DNA of 64,000 nt from positions 62,001 to 126,000 of the forward strand of contig NZ_VRMJ01000046.1 of NCBI RefSeq assembly GCF_009832745.1, written 5' to 3'. Under the pieces are notes generated by a model, which did no database searches, was not told where the DNA came from, and saw only the letters and a program-made list of their open reading frames with translations. Source of the stretch: Polaribacter septentrionalilitoris. GTDB lineage: Bacteria; Bacteroidota; Bacteroidia; Flavobacteriales; Flavobacteriaceae. Below are positions 46,274-55,351 of the stretch, one piece after another (positions within the stretch are counted from its first letter, which is position 1; each line of letters begins with the position of its first letter). Made by a program: the position numbers and the translations under genes.

Positions 46274-49200
46274 TTATTGTTCTTGAAAAGATCGCGCATA
46301 TTCCTTTGGAGTTTTACCAAACTTACTCTTAAAAATTTTACTAAAATATTTAGGGTCTTTAAAACCTACTTTACTACTAATTTGATAAATACTCATTTTT
46401 CCTTGTTCTAAAAAAGTGGCTGCCCTTTTTAATCTTATATGCTGTATAAATTGTTTGGGCGTAAAACTTGTCCAAGCTTTTACTTTTATAAATAACACCG
46501 ATTTACTTACACCTAGCTCTTCACAAAAAAAAGGAATATCAAACTGCTCGTTACTTATATTTTTTTCTACTATTAAGAATGCTTTCTCATACAACTTTTC
46601 ATCTAAAGAAGACATTACTATATCCTCTTGTTTTTCTATTGAAGTGTTAGTAACCTTTTCTTTAAGTCGTTCTACTGATTTTAACATATTTGCTACTCTT
46701 AATTGAAACTCTTTTACATTAAAAGGTTTGCTTAAATAATCATCTGCACCATATTCTAACCCCTCTATCTTATGGATAAATGACGATCTTGTGGTTAATA
46801 AAATGACGGGAATATGACTTGTTCTTATATCCCCTTTAATTAGAGCACATAATTCTGTTCCGCTGGTAATAGGCATAACAACATCACTTACAATAATATC
46901 TATGGGTTCTTGTATGGCTTTTTTAAATCCTTCTTTTCCATTTTCTGCTTCATAAACATTGTATTTTTCAATTAAAAAATTACGCATAAATATTCGCAAT
47001 TCTTTATTATCTTCTACTAAAAGTATTGATGCTTTTTCTTTAGAAGGTATACTTTTAAAAAAAACATCCTTTTCTATTACTAAATTGTTTTTTTCTAATT
47101 GATTTTTATATACAGCTACATCTTGATTGTATGCAGTATTTTTTACAATTTCTTTACTACTTAGGTGATCTTTCCCTTTTAAAAATTCTATAGAAAAAAT
47201 AGAGCCTGAGTTTTCTTTTTCTATGCTACTGCTTAATTTTATGTCTCCTTTATGTAAATCTACTATACTTTTTACAATAGACAAACCTATACCTGTGCCT
47301 TTATTATAGCTTTTTGAATTTTTAGGATTTGAAACTTCAAAAAAACGTTCGAAAATCTTGTCTTTATATTTTTCTGATATCCCAATACCTGTATCTTTTA
47401 TATGTATAATTACTTTTGTATCTGTTTCTGTAATGTGTATATTAATTTCGCCTTTGTTTGGGGTGTATTTAAAAGCGTTGGCTAATAAATTTAAAAAAAC
47501 ACTTTCTAATTTAATTTTATCAAAATAAACCATAATATTATCTGAAGAAGTAGAAAAAGAATATGTATAATCTTTACTTTTTGCATAATCAGAAAATGAA
47601 AGGTAGATTTCACGAACATAGTCTACAATATTATTTTCTGAGGCTTCTAATAGCATTAGCTTATTTTCATACTTTCTAAAATCCATTAACCTGTTAATAA
47701 GACTTAGTAGCTGGTGTGTATTGTTTTCTATAACTTTTAGTCTTTTAAATATTTTACTACTGCCTCTGTAATTCTCTAATATTTGTTCTAAAGGACCAGA
47801 TATTAATGTTAACGGAGTTCTAAATTCGTGAGATAGATTTGTAAAAAACTCTAGTTTAGCATTGTTTATTTTTTCAATTTCTTCTCCTTTAATTTGTTCT
47901 AAATCTAATTGATATTTTAGCTTAGTTTTTGATTTTAAAATTGTAAAAAGATAGAACAGCACAGTACAAGTCACTAAAAGATAAATAGTATAAGCCCAAT
48001 AACTAAACCAAGGAGCAGGATGTACTTTTATGTTTATGCTTGTAGGGTTTTCGTTTATAAATCCATCACTATTAATCCCTTTTACCTCAAAAGTATAATT
48101 CCCCGGTTTTTGAATTGTGTAAGCAGCATAATTATTAGACGTCTTAATCCATTCTGTTTCTATACCTTTTAAACGATAGACATAGCTATTACTCCCTGAA
48201 TTAATAAAATTTGGAATTGCAAAGGATAAACTAAAATTTCCTTGATTGTAATCTAGGTCTATTTCTTTAGTATAAGAAATAGCATTTTTAAGTATACCTT
48301 GTTGTTTATCAATTAAAACAGCAGCGTTATCTACTTTAAAACCTGTAATAATTACTTGTGGGGTATGCTTATTTTTAACTATTTTTTTTTCATCAAAATA
48401 GGTAACGCCAAAGGGACCTCCAAAATAATATTGAGATGTTCCTACACGTAAACTTGCATCTCGATTAAATTGATTGCTTATTAACCCCTCTTTATTGGTG
48501 TAATAAGAAATTATTTTTTCTTCTATAGAATTGTATTTTAAAAGACCTTGTGTATAAGTACTAATCCAAAATGTGCCTTCTTCAGACGCAACAATACTTC
48601 TTATTCCGTTAATTTCAGATTCTCCAATTTTTAAATCAATGGGCTCAAATTCATTATCTTCTAATTTAAAAAGTCCGTCTTCAAAAGTACCAATCCATAA
48701 AAGACCTTTATTATCTTCAAAAATTGTATTGATTTCAAATTTTACTTTCGCATCTGTTTTGTAAGTATAATTTGTAATTTCTTCATTTATAGAGATTGCG
48801 TTTAACCCTGTTAAAGTGCCCGCCCAGATATTCCCCTTTTTATCAACATTTATTGTTTTAATATTATTATTTGTAAGAGCAGTAGGTTTTGAGTTAGAAT
48901 CGAATATCTTAAAGGTATTGTTCTTAATATTATATTTTATTAAGCCTTTATAATTGGTCCCTAGAAGAATATGATCATGATCATAATTTACAATACTTAA
49001 TACACCAACATTTTTTAAAAAATCTGTTAATTTTTTAGAAAAAGGATTGTTTTCAAATGCTTTATTTTTTAAGTTATAAATAGAAACACCATTTGTAAAA
49101 GTACCTATCCAAAGTTTTTCATTTTGTGTAATACAAAGTGCCTTAATATTATCGCTTTTAAGCAATTTTGTATTTTTGGTAGTAATATATGTTACCTCTT

Positions 49201-50341
49201 TAGTAGTATTATTTAGTACTGTAATGCCTCCACCTTCGGTTCCAAAAAAAAGTTGATTTTTATGTTTTTTTATAGCACTTACTACTTTAAAACTAAGCCC
49301 TTCTTTTGAGGATTTTTGGGTACTATTTATAAAGTTATTATTAAAATTATTCCAAATATTTATGCCTCCATAATACGTTCCTACCCAAACTGAACCAACA
49401 TTATCTTTAAATAATGTTTTTATAAAATTATCATTTATAGAGTTATCGTCTGCGTCGTTATTATAAAATGCTATAATGTTTTGTTTGTTTTTAGCTATTT
49501 GAAGTCCATTATAAGTTCCTATCCAAAGGAAACCTTTATTATCTAAAAGTAATTTTCTTGCATTTTTATTTTTATGTATTAAAACTTTCGCACTAAAGTA
49601 GGGTAAGGTTTCATTTGTTTGAAGATTATATTCTAAAACACTATTTGCTTGTGTTCCAAAAAGAATAGTATTGCTTTTACTTTCAACAATATCATTAATA
49701 TAAAATTCTTCTGTTTCTTTAATTGTTTTAAACTGATACTTATTTTCTAAGTTGGTATTTAATTTTAATAATCCTTTTGTAGTTCCAATAAAAACAGTGC
49801 TATCTTTTGTTTCATAAATTGATGTAATCCGTTTGTTGTTAAGAATCTTTTTAAAAGAATCTGTTTTTTTATTGTAAATTAAAATACCATTTGAAGTACC
49901 TATCCATAATTGATGATTAGACATTTTTTTAATTGCCCAAATCATATTACTTCCTAAAAACCTTTTCTTTTCATTTATAAAATAATTTTTAAACTTATTT
50001 TGTTTAGGATTGTATCTATTTAATCCGAAAGAAGTACCTACCCAAATAAAACCATCTTTGTCTTCTTCTATACAAAGAATGCCGTTGTTACTTATTGAGT
50101 TTTCATTCTCTTTTTGATGTCTAAAAACCTTAAATTCTGCACCATTATATCTATTTAAACCATCTCTAGTTCCAATCCAAACTTGCCCTAATTTGTCTTG
50201 ATGGATAGCAATTACAGAATTTTGAGACAAGCCATTAGCATCTGTTATTTGATTAAATTTATAGGTTTCGTTTTGAGCAAAACCAACACAAACCAAATGC
50301 AGAAAAAAGAAAGAAAGAATAAACTTATACCTTTTAAACAT
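46274..50341 (-). CDS. Hybrid two-component system sensor/regulator (HTCS)
   Basis: A 1355-residue protein joining sensor and DNA-binding functions in one chain, the classic PUL regulator of Bacteroidota. Order: signal peptide (ending VGFAQ); periplasmic two-propeller sensor of Reg_prop repeats (about 25-720; repeated VWIGT, IWVGT, LWIGT blocks); Y_Y_Y domain (about 725-790); one transmembrane helix (about 797-817); histidine kinase with phospho-His in NLSHEFRTPL near 837 and ATPase motifs NAFKYTPNKGE and DTGIGISEKY; receiver domain with phospho-Asp in IIVSDVVMP near 1151; AraC-type helix-turn-helix (about 1255-1350, ISSKVGFKDPKYFSKIFKSK). It should detect an ulvan oligosaccharide in the periplasm and activate PUL promoters. 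No tandem operator lies upstream, so it is probably not controlled by that element. Confidence 0.95.
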   Translation of the reverse strand: MFKRYKFILSFFFLHLVCVGFAQNETYKFNQITDANGLSQNSVIAIHQDKLGQVWIGTRDGLNRYNGAEFKVFRHQKENENSISNNGILCIEEDKDGFIWVGTSFGLNRYNPKQNKFKNYFINEKKRFLGSNMIWAIKKMSNHQLWIGTSNGILIYNKKTDSFKKILNNKRITSIYETKDSTVFIGTTKGLLKLNTNLENKYQFKTIKETEEFYINDIVESKSNTILFGTQANSVLEYNLQTNETLPYFSAKVLIHKNKNARKLLLDNKGFLWIGTYNGLQIAKNKQNIIAFYNNDADDNSINDNFIKTLFKDNVGSVWVGTYYGGINIWNNFNNNFINSTQKSSKEGLSFKVVSAIKKHKNQLFFGTEGGGITVLNNTTKEVTYITTKNTKLLKSDNIKALCITQNEKLWIGTFTNGVSIYNLKNKAFENNPFSKKLTDFLKNVGVLSIVNYDHDHILLGTNYKGLIKYNIKNNTFKIFDSNSKPTALTNNNIKTINVDKKGNIWAGTLTGLNAISINEEITNYTYKTDAKVKFEINTIFEDNKGLLWIGTFEDGLFKLEDNEFEPIDLKIGESEINGIRSIVASEEGTFWISTYTQGLLKYNSIEEKIISYYTNKEGLISNQFNRDASLRVGTSQYYFGGPFGVTYFDEKKIVKNKHTPQVIITGFKVDNAAVLIDKQQGILKNAISYTKEIDLDYNQGNFSLSFAIPNFINSGSNSYVYRLKGIETEWIKTSNNYAAYTIQKPGNYTFEVKGINSDGFINENPTSINIKVHPAPWFSYWAYTIYLLVTCTVLFYLFTILKSKTKLKYQLDLEQIKGEEIEKINNAKLEFFTNLSHEFRTPLTLISGPLEQILENYRGSSKIFKRLKVIENNTHQLLSLINRLMDFRKYENKLMLLEASENNIVDYVREIYLSFSDYAKSKDYTYSFSTSSDNIMVYFDKIKLESVFLNLLANAFKYTPNKGEINIHITETDTKVIIHIKDTGIGISEKYKDKIFERFFEVSNPKNSKSYNKGTGIGLSIVKSIVDLHKGDIKLSSSIEKENSGSIFSIEFLKGKDHLSSKEIVKNTAYNQDVAVYKNQLEKNNLVIEKDVFFKSIPSKEKASILLVEDNKELRIFMRNFLIEKYNVYEAENGKEGFKKAIQEPIDIIVSDVVMPITSGTELCALIKGDIRTSHIPVILLTTRSSFIHKIEGLEYGADDYLSKPFNVKEFQLRVANMLKSVERLKEKVTNTSIEKQEDIVMSSLDEKLYEKAFLIVEKNISNEQFDIPFFCEELGVSKSVLFIKVKAWTSFTPKQFIQHIRLKRAATFLEQGKMSIYQISSKVGFKDPKYFSKIFKSKFGKTPKEYARSFQEQ

Positions 50342-50371
50342 TAACCTAAATTAAAATATTTTTTTTAATAA

Positions 50372-50400
50372 AAAAATCGAAGATTTCGTCTTCGATTTTT
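50372..50400 (-). terminator. Rho-independent terminator of the GH105-GH3-GH43 operon
   Basis: A perfect 12-bp stem (AAAAATCGAAGA / TCTTCGATTTTT) with a 5-nt loop, 24 bp after the GH105 stop codon. It fills most of the gap to the HTCS start, so it should insulate the regulator from the operon. Confidence 0.88.
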
Positions 50401-50424
50401 AAATTTTACATTTAATACATAGTA

Positions 50425-51561
50425 CTATTCTAATTTTAACACTTCACTACCTGCCATTAAAAAAGCTCCTGTACCAAAATTTTGATAACTATCTTTAGAT
50501 GCTGGTTCTGGAAAAGCACCAATATTTTGCACCCAACCTACTCTACCATCTTCGTGTTGGCATTTTGCCAAAGCATTCCAAGCTTTTTTTACGGCTGGTG
50601 TGTGTTTTTTATCTAACAAACCATTGTTAATTCCCCATGCTAAAGCAAAAGTGTAAAAACCACTTCCACTAACTTCTCCATGATTATAAGACTCTGGGCT
50701 TAATAAACTTGTTCTCCATAAACCATCATCTGGCTGAATCTTTAAAATTTTAGCTGCCATTTCTTTGTAAAGATTTACATAGAAATCTCTATGCTCATAG
50801 TCTTTAGGCATATCATCTAAAAGTAATGCTAAACCACCAAGTACCCAACCATTTCCTCTAGACCAAAATACTTTTTTACCATTTGGCTCTTTTCTGTCTG
50901 AATCTTTTCCTTGCCAAACAAAACGCATATCTCTAGCAAATAAGTTTTCTTCTTTGTCATACAATCTATTGTACGCTTCCATATAATATTTATGCATCGC
51001 TTCTAAATACTTTGGCTCTTTGGTATGTTTTGCATATAAATTAACTACTGGGGGTGCCATAAATAAAGCATCACACCACCACCATAGAATGGTTTTTGCT
51101 TCCTTACTTTTATCCTTACCAGATTTCCAATTATTGTCTTCAAATAAATGCGTATCTAAGAACTTCTTTGTTGGTTCTAAATCTGCAAAATTTCTTCTTT
51201 TTTCATTTCTAGCCACATATAAATAACTGTAAGAAATTGCTACATCATCTGCATGATGCAATCTTTTATAAGTCTGCCACTTATTCCAATATGCTTGGTT
51301 TTTTAGTGCAGCCATATACATCATATTCTTTGTAGTTTTATGTGCTCTTGCCACACCTGTATAATACGCTCCTGCTGTCCAATCTGTAGGTGCAATTGCA
51401 AAAATAGGATGTGCCTCTTGCCACTCTAAAGCTTTAATCATTGATTTTTGAATTGCTTCGTTATCTAAATCAATTGATTTTTGAGCTACCGTATTTTGTG
51501 ATACTGAACAACTAAAAAGTGTTAGTACAACAGCTAATAATGATAAGATTGATTTGTTCAT
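50425..51561 (-). CDS. GH105 unsaturated uronyl hydrolase, lipoprotein
   Basis: A 378-residue GH105 of normal length with a lipoprotein signal (VLTLFSC), predicted periplasmic. The (alpha/alpha)6 barrel carries the paired catalytic acids: Asp105/Asp106 in [12 protein letters not shown] and Asp164 in [12 protein letters not shown], followed by [20 protein letters not shown], all typical of the family. GH105 hydrates and removes the 4,5-unsaturated uronic acid left at the non-reducing end by polysaccharide lyases; here that is the direct next step after PL28, BNR_4 and PL40-type cleavage of ulvan. It is the last gene of a three-gene operon with GH3 (7 bp gap) and GH43. Confidence 0.94.
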   Translation of the reverse strand: MNKSILSLLAVVLTLFSCSVSQNTVAQKSIDLDNEAIQKSMIKALEWQEAHPIFAIAPTDWTAGAYYTGVARAHKTTKNMMYMAALKNQAYWNKWQTYKRLHHADDVAISYSYLYVARNEKRRNFADLEPTKKFLDTHLFEDNNWKSGKDKSKEAKTILWWWCDALFMAPPVVNLYAKHTKEPKYLEAMHKYYMEAYNRLYDKEENLFARDMRFVWQGKDSDRKEPNGKKVFWSRGNGWVLGGLALLLDDMPKDYEHRDFYVNLYKEMAAKILKIQPDDGLWRTSLLSPESYNHGEVSGSGFYTFALAWGINNGLLDKKHTPAVKKAWNALAKCQHEDGRVGWVQNIGAFPEPASKDSYQNFGTGAFLMAGSEVLKLE

Positions 51562-51568
51562 TTTAAAT

Positions 51569-53836
51569 CTATTTTTTTAATTTAAATTTTGCTTCTAAAT
51601 ATTCTTTTGATGATGTTCCTATTTTTACGGTATAATCTCCAGCTTCTAATACTTTTTTCATAGTTATACCTGTAAATTCTAACATTTTAGGCGTAATGGT
51701 AAACGATACTGTTTTGCTTTCTCCTGGAGCAAATTCAATTTTTTGAAAACCTTTTAATTCTTTATCAGGTCTTGTTACAGAACCAATTTCATCTTTAAGA
51801 TACATTTGTATTACTTCCTTCGCCTTTACTTTTCCTGTATTGGTAACTGTTACACTAGCCGTAATTTCTGTATCTGGTGTAATTTCTGCACTAGATAATT
51901 TAATATCTGAATATTCAAATTTCCCATAACTTAAACCATGACCAAAAGGATAAAGTGGTCCCTTTCCTAAGAATAAATATTCTTTTTTATAGTTGATTTC
52001 TTTCATACTATAATGGTAAGGTAACTGACCAATTGATCTTGGAATGGTTACAGGCGATTTTCCTGAAGGAGATACATCACCAAAAATAATTTTAGCTGTA
52101 GAATGATCTCCAAATTCACTTAAATCCCAAGTATCTAAAATAGCATCTGCTTTTTCTGCAATAGTGTTTATAGATAACGTTCTTCTATGTTTTAAAACTA
52201 CAATTACTTTTTTCCCTAGAGCTGTAATTTTTTCTACCAATTCATCTTGTGCACCTACTGGATCTATAGTTGCTCTATCACCAAGTGTACTATTACTAAA
52301 ATAGGCTTCTTTAGCAGTAAATTTATCACCACCTAAAAACAACACTACTACATCAGATCTTTTTGCAATATTTACCAATTTTGCAATTGCTTTAGGGTCT
52401 CTATCTAACAGTTTAGGAGCACCACCTTTTTCATTAGTTAAGTTAAAACCTTTTTCTGCGGTGAATTTTACATTGCTATTCCCAACAGCAGACTCAAACA
52501 TTGCTTTTGTATTTTCTTTTAATAAAGGTCCTAAAAGTGCAACTCTTGTTGACTTGTTTTTACTTAAAGGTAAGGTGTTTTCTTCATTCTTTAATAAAAT
52601 GATAGATTCTAAATCCGATTCTTTTGCCAATTCTAAAGAAGATGCTGCACGCACTCCTTTTTTAGTTTCTTCTAAATCTATGTAAGGATTATCAAACAAG
52701 CCTAAGATGAATTTTGTTCTTAACACACGTCTTACAGATCTATCAATTAACTTCATTAATTCAGGATTTTTCTCCACCATTTTTGGTAAGTAAGAATACG
52801 AATCTTCTGCATATAAATCGATATCAATTCCTGCTTCTAAGCCCATTTGTGCTGCAGCTTCAGGTGATTCTGCAACTTTCATAAAGTAAAACAAACGTGC
52901 AATATCGTTTGAATCTGATACTACATAGCCTTCAAATCCCCAATCGTCTCTTAAAACTCCAGTTAACAACTCAGGATTTCCATGACTTGCAACCCCATTT
53001 AAATCTCCATGAGAAGCCATAATCCCTAAAGTTCTTGCTTCTTTTACAGCAGCTTCAAAAGGTGGATAAATTTCATCAATTAATGTTCTTTCCGATATTT
53101 CGATTGCAGCAAAGTTAGAACCTCCTAAAACCTGACCATAGCCAGCAAAGTGTTTTGCAACTGCTCCAATATGAGTACCTGCTCCTAAACCTTCATAATT
53201 TCCTTGTACACCAATAATAGCATTTTTAACCATTTGAGTTGTTAAATAGGTATCTTCTCCAAAGGCTTCACTCATTCTTCCAAAACGAGGATCTCTTACT
53301 AAATCTGCTTCTGGTGAATGACACATGTGCATACCTCTTAAACGAGCTTCTCTACCTACAACATCCCATTGTCTTTGTACCAATTCAGGATTAAATGATG
53401 CTGCAGACGTCATTGGACGACCAAATAAGGTACAACCTTCTGCATCTACACCATTGTAAGATTCAGTTACAAACAAAGCAGGAATGCCCCATCTGTTGTT
53501 TTCGATGATGTATTTCTGCAATTCATTATTCATTTTAGCAGCAGCTACAGGATCTATATGTTCTCCTGGGTTCTTAATACCTGCAATACCTAATTTTAAT
53601 TTTTTAATAACTCTTTTAGACAATACTAAATTTCCATCTTTGTCTGGTTTTGCTCCAATATTAGCGTGAAAAATTCGCATTTGTGCTACTTTTTCTTCTG
53701 TAGACATTAGTGGAAGTAGGGCTTCTACTCTTTCATCTATTGATAAAGATTTGTCTTTGTAATCTTTTTTGGAATCTGATTCTCCACAGGAGTAAAAAAG
53801 AATAGTAATTAATGATAATACAAGTAATTTCTTCAT
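51569..53836 (-). CDS. GH3 exo-glycosidase, lipoprotein
   Basis: A 755-residue GH3 with a lipoprotein signal (ITILFYSC). Barrel, alpha/beta sandwich and FnIII-like C-terminus are all present. The nucleophile is Asp308 in [28 protein letters not shown] and [13 protein letters not shown] match substrate-binding loops. It shares active-site wording with the GH3 at 38623-40809 but is otherwise clearly diverged, so the two probably handle different beta-linked residues (xylose or a uronate are the reasonable options in ulvan). It is the middle gene of the GH43-GH3-GH105 operon, 9 bp after GH43 and 7 bp before GH105, so it should act on the same oligosaccharides as those two. Confidence 0.92.
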   Translation of the reverse strand: MKKLLVLSLITILFYSCGESDSKKDYKDKSLSIDERVEALLPLMSTEEKVAQMRIFHANIGAKPDKDGNLVLSKRVIKKLKLGIAGIKNPGEHIDPVAAAKMNNELQKYIIENNRWGIPALFVTESYNGVDAEGCTLFGRPMTSAASFNPELVQRQWDVVGREARLRGMHMCHSPEADLVRDPRFGRMSEAFGEDTYLTTQMVKNAIIGVQGNYEGLGAGTHIGAVAKHFAGYGQVLGGSNFAAIEISERTLIDEIYPPFEAAVKEARTLGIMASHGDLNGVASHGNPELLTGVLRDDWGFEGYVVSDSNDIARLFYFMKVAESPEAAAQMGLEAGIDIDLYAEDSYSYLPKMVEKNPELMKLIDRSVRRVLRTKFILGLFDNPYIDLEETKKGVRAASSLELAKESDLESIILLKNEENTLPLSKNKSTRVALLGPLLKENTKAMFESAVGNSNVKFTAEKGFNLTNEKGGAPKLLDRDPKAIAKLVNIAKRSDVVVLFLGGDKFTAKEAYFSNSTLGDRATIDPVGAQDELVEKITALGKKVIVVLKHRRTLSINTIAEKADAILDTWDLSEFGDHSTAKIIFGDVSPSGKSPVTIPRSIGQLPYHYSMKEINYKKEYLFLGKGPLYPFGHGLSYGKFEYSDIKLSSAEITPDTEITASVTVTNTGKVKAKEVIQMYLKDEIGSVTRPDKELKGFQKIEFAPGESKTVSFTITPKMLEFTGITMKKVLEAGDYTVKIGTSSKEYLEAKFKLKK

Positions 53837-53845
53837 TGTTAGTGT

Positions 53846-55204
53846 TTATTTTGAAAATGAAAATGAATCAATTTGTAATTGATTGTTGGATAATTGTTCT
53901 ATGGATAAATAAATATTTTCTTTTGAATTAAGTTTTTTTAAACTGATTGTTATATCCGAAAAGTCATCAGTTTTTTCTTTTATTGTGATGGTTTTAAAAC
54001 CTATTAATTCTCCTTTTAATGCATTTCTTAAAACTTTTACTGTAAACTTAGCCCCTTTATTTCCTAAAACTTTTAATGTTAGTTCAGTTTTCTTGGCTAA
54101 ACCTTTAACATTGGTAAAATTCAGATAACTTTTGTTTGCATTGGTTTGAATTACAAAGCCACTATCTGTTTCTTTTTTCTCTATTCCTTCAGCTTTAAAA
54201 TAATCTTCTGCTTCAATTTTTTTGTTTGCATTATAATTTGCTACTCCAACACCATCAACTCTTATCATAGCCATTTCTCCATTTTCTTTATAGTGGACAT
54301 AACTAATAAAGGTATCTCTAAAATAACGATTTCCTGTCTGACTAATATCGCAATAAGTATAATACCATTGGTTGTTCCATTCAAAAAAAGAACCATGTCT
54401 ACCTTGTAAGAAACCATTTGGCCAAGTTGGTGCATCATAACCTTCTGCAAAACTTTCTTGTTTTATAACCGAATCTTTGTAATTATAAGGTCCATATAAA
54501 TTATCAGACATTGCGTAAAAACATCCCCAAGATAGATAATATTTACCATTGTATTTGTGCACAAAAGGCTTATCATCTGTTGGTTTTTCTAAATTTTTAC
54601 CATCTTGATTGTAAGGGCCTCTTGGGTTATTAATGATGATTTTTCTTGGCTTTTCTGCTAAACTAATCATGTCATAATTTAGTTTGGCAATATAATAATC
54701 CCAAACTCCGAAAATAATATAGTGTTCACCATTCTCTTCAAAAATAGCCATATCATACTCATCTGTTGGTGTTAATTCTGAAGTTAATAGTGGTTTTCCT
54801 AAAGGATCTTTCCATGGACCAACAGGCGTATCTCCAACCACAACACCTGTTTGCTGATTTCCTTCAGAAAAATACCAGTAATATTTACCATTTCTATACG
54901 CAACATCTGTTGCCCAACATCTGGTAAAATCTTTACCTATATACGTATCTTTTGGGTTTAATACGCTTCTTTTTGTCCAATTTACTAAATCTGGAGAAGA
55001 CCAAACCCACCAATCTTCCATAATAAATTTTTTGTTCTTAATAGATTTATCATGAGAAGCATAAACGTAAGCAGTATCGTTAAAAATATGAATATGAGGA
55101 TCATTTAATCCTTTATTTGGCACAATTGGGTTTTGAGCAAAAGAATTCAAAGAACAGAATAACAACATAAAAATCAACACTTTAAAATGTATTTCATTAC
55201 TCAT
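53846..55204 (-). CDS. GH43-family exo-glycosidase with CBM6-like domain
   Basis: A 452-residue protein with a signal peptide (ending LNSFAQ). Residues about 27-320 form the five-bladed GH43 propeller: Asp35 in GLNDPHIHIF fits the catalytic base, and TDEYDMAIFEENGEHYIIFG, HKYNGKYYLSWGCF and RHGSFFEWNNQWYYTYCD are typical blade motifs. From about 330 a CBM6-like beta-sandwich begins with KKIEAEDYFKAEG. GH43 members include beta-xylosidases and arabinofuranosidases; xylose removal from ulvan oligosaccharides is the best guess. It is the first gene of the operon, preceded by a tandem operator at 55278. Confidence 0.88.
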   Translation of the reverse strand: MSNEIHFKVLIFMLLFCSLNSFAQNPIVPNKGLNDPHIHIFNDTAYVYASHDKSIKNKKFIMEDWWVWSSPDLVNWTKRSVLNPKDTYIGKDFTRCWATDVAYRNGKYYWYFSEGNQQTGVVVGDTPVGPWKDPLGKPLLTSELTPTDEYDMAIFEENGEHYIIFGVWDYYIAKLNYDMISLAEKPRKIIINNPRGPYNQDGKNLEKPTDDKPFVHKYNGKYYLSWGCFYAMSDNLYGPYNYKDSVIKQESFAEGYDAPTWPNGFLQGRHGSFFEWNNQWYYTYCDISQTGNRYFRDTFISYVHYKENGEMAMIRVDGVGVANYNANKKIEAEDYFKAEGIEKKETDSGFVIQTNANKSYLNFTNVKGLAKKTELTLKVLGNKGAKFTVKVLRNALKGELIGFKTITIKEKTDDFSDITISLKKLNSKENIYLSIEQLSNNQLQIDSFSFSK

Positions 55205-55277
55205 AAACAGGCTATCTAAAGATATTTTATATTGTATAAATTGAAATAATAAAATTAAATTTTAAAATGAAAAAAGG

Positions 55278-55295
55278 TATCCTGTACTATAATGG
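55278..55295 (-). promoter_or_regulatory. Tandem operator-like element, GH43-GH3-GH105 operon
   Basis: TATCCTGT (55278-55285) plus a degenerate TATAATGG (55288-55295), 10-bp spacing, 73 bp upstream of the start at 55204. Confidence 0.55.
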
Positions 55296-55351
55296 TATTT
55301 ATACTACAAGAAACCTTTACTTTTTCTTTTTCAAAAAACTTTACTATATCT

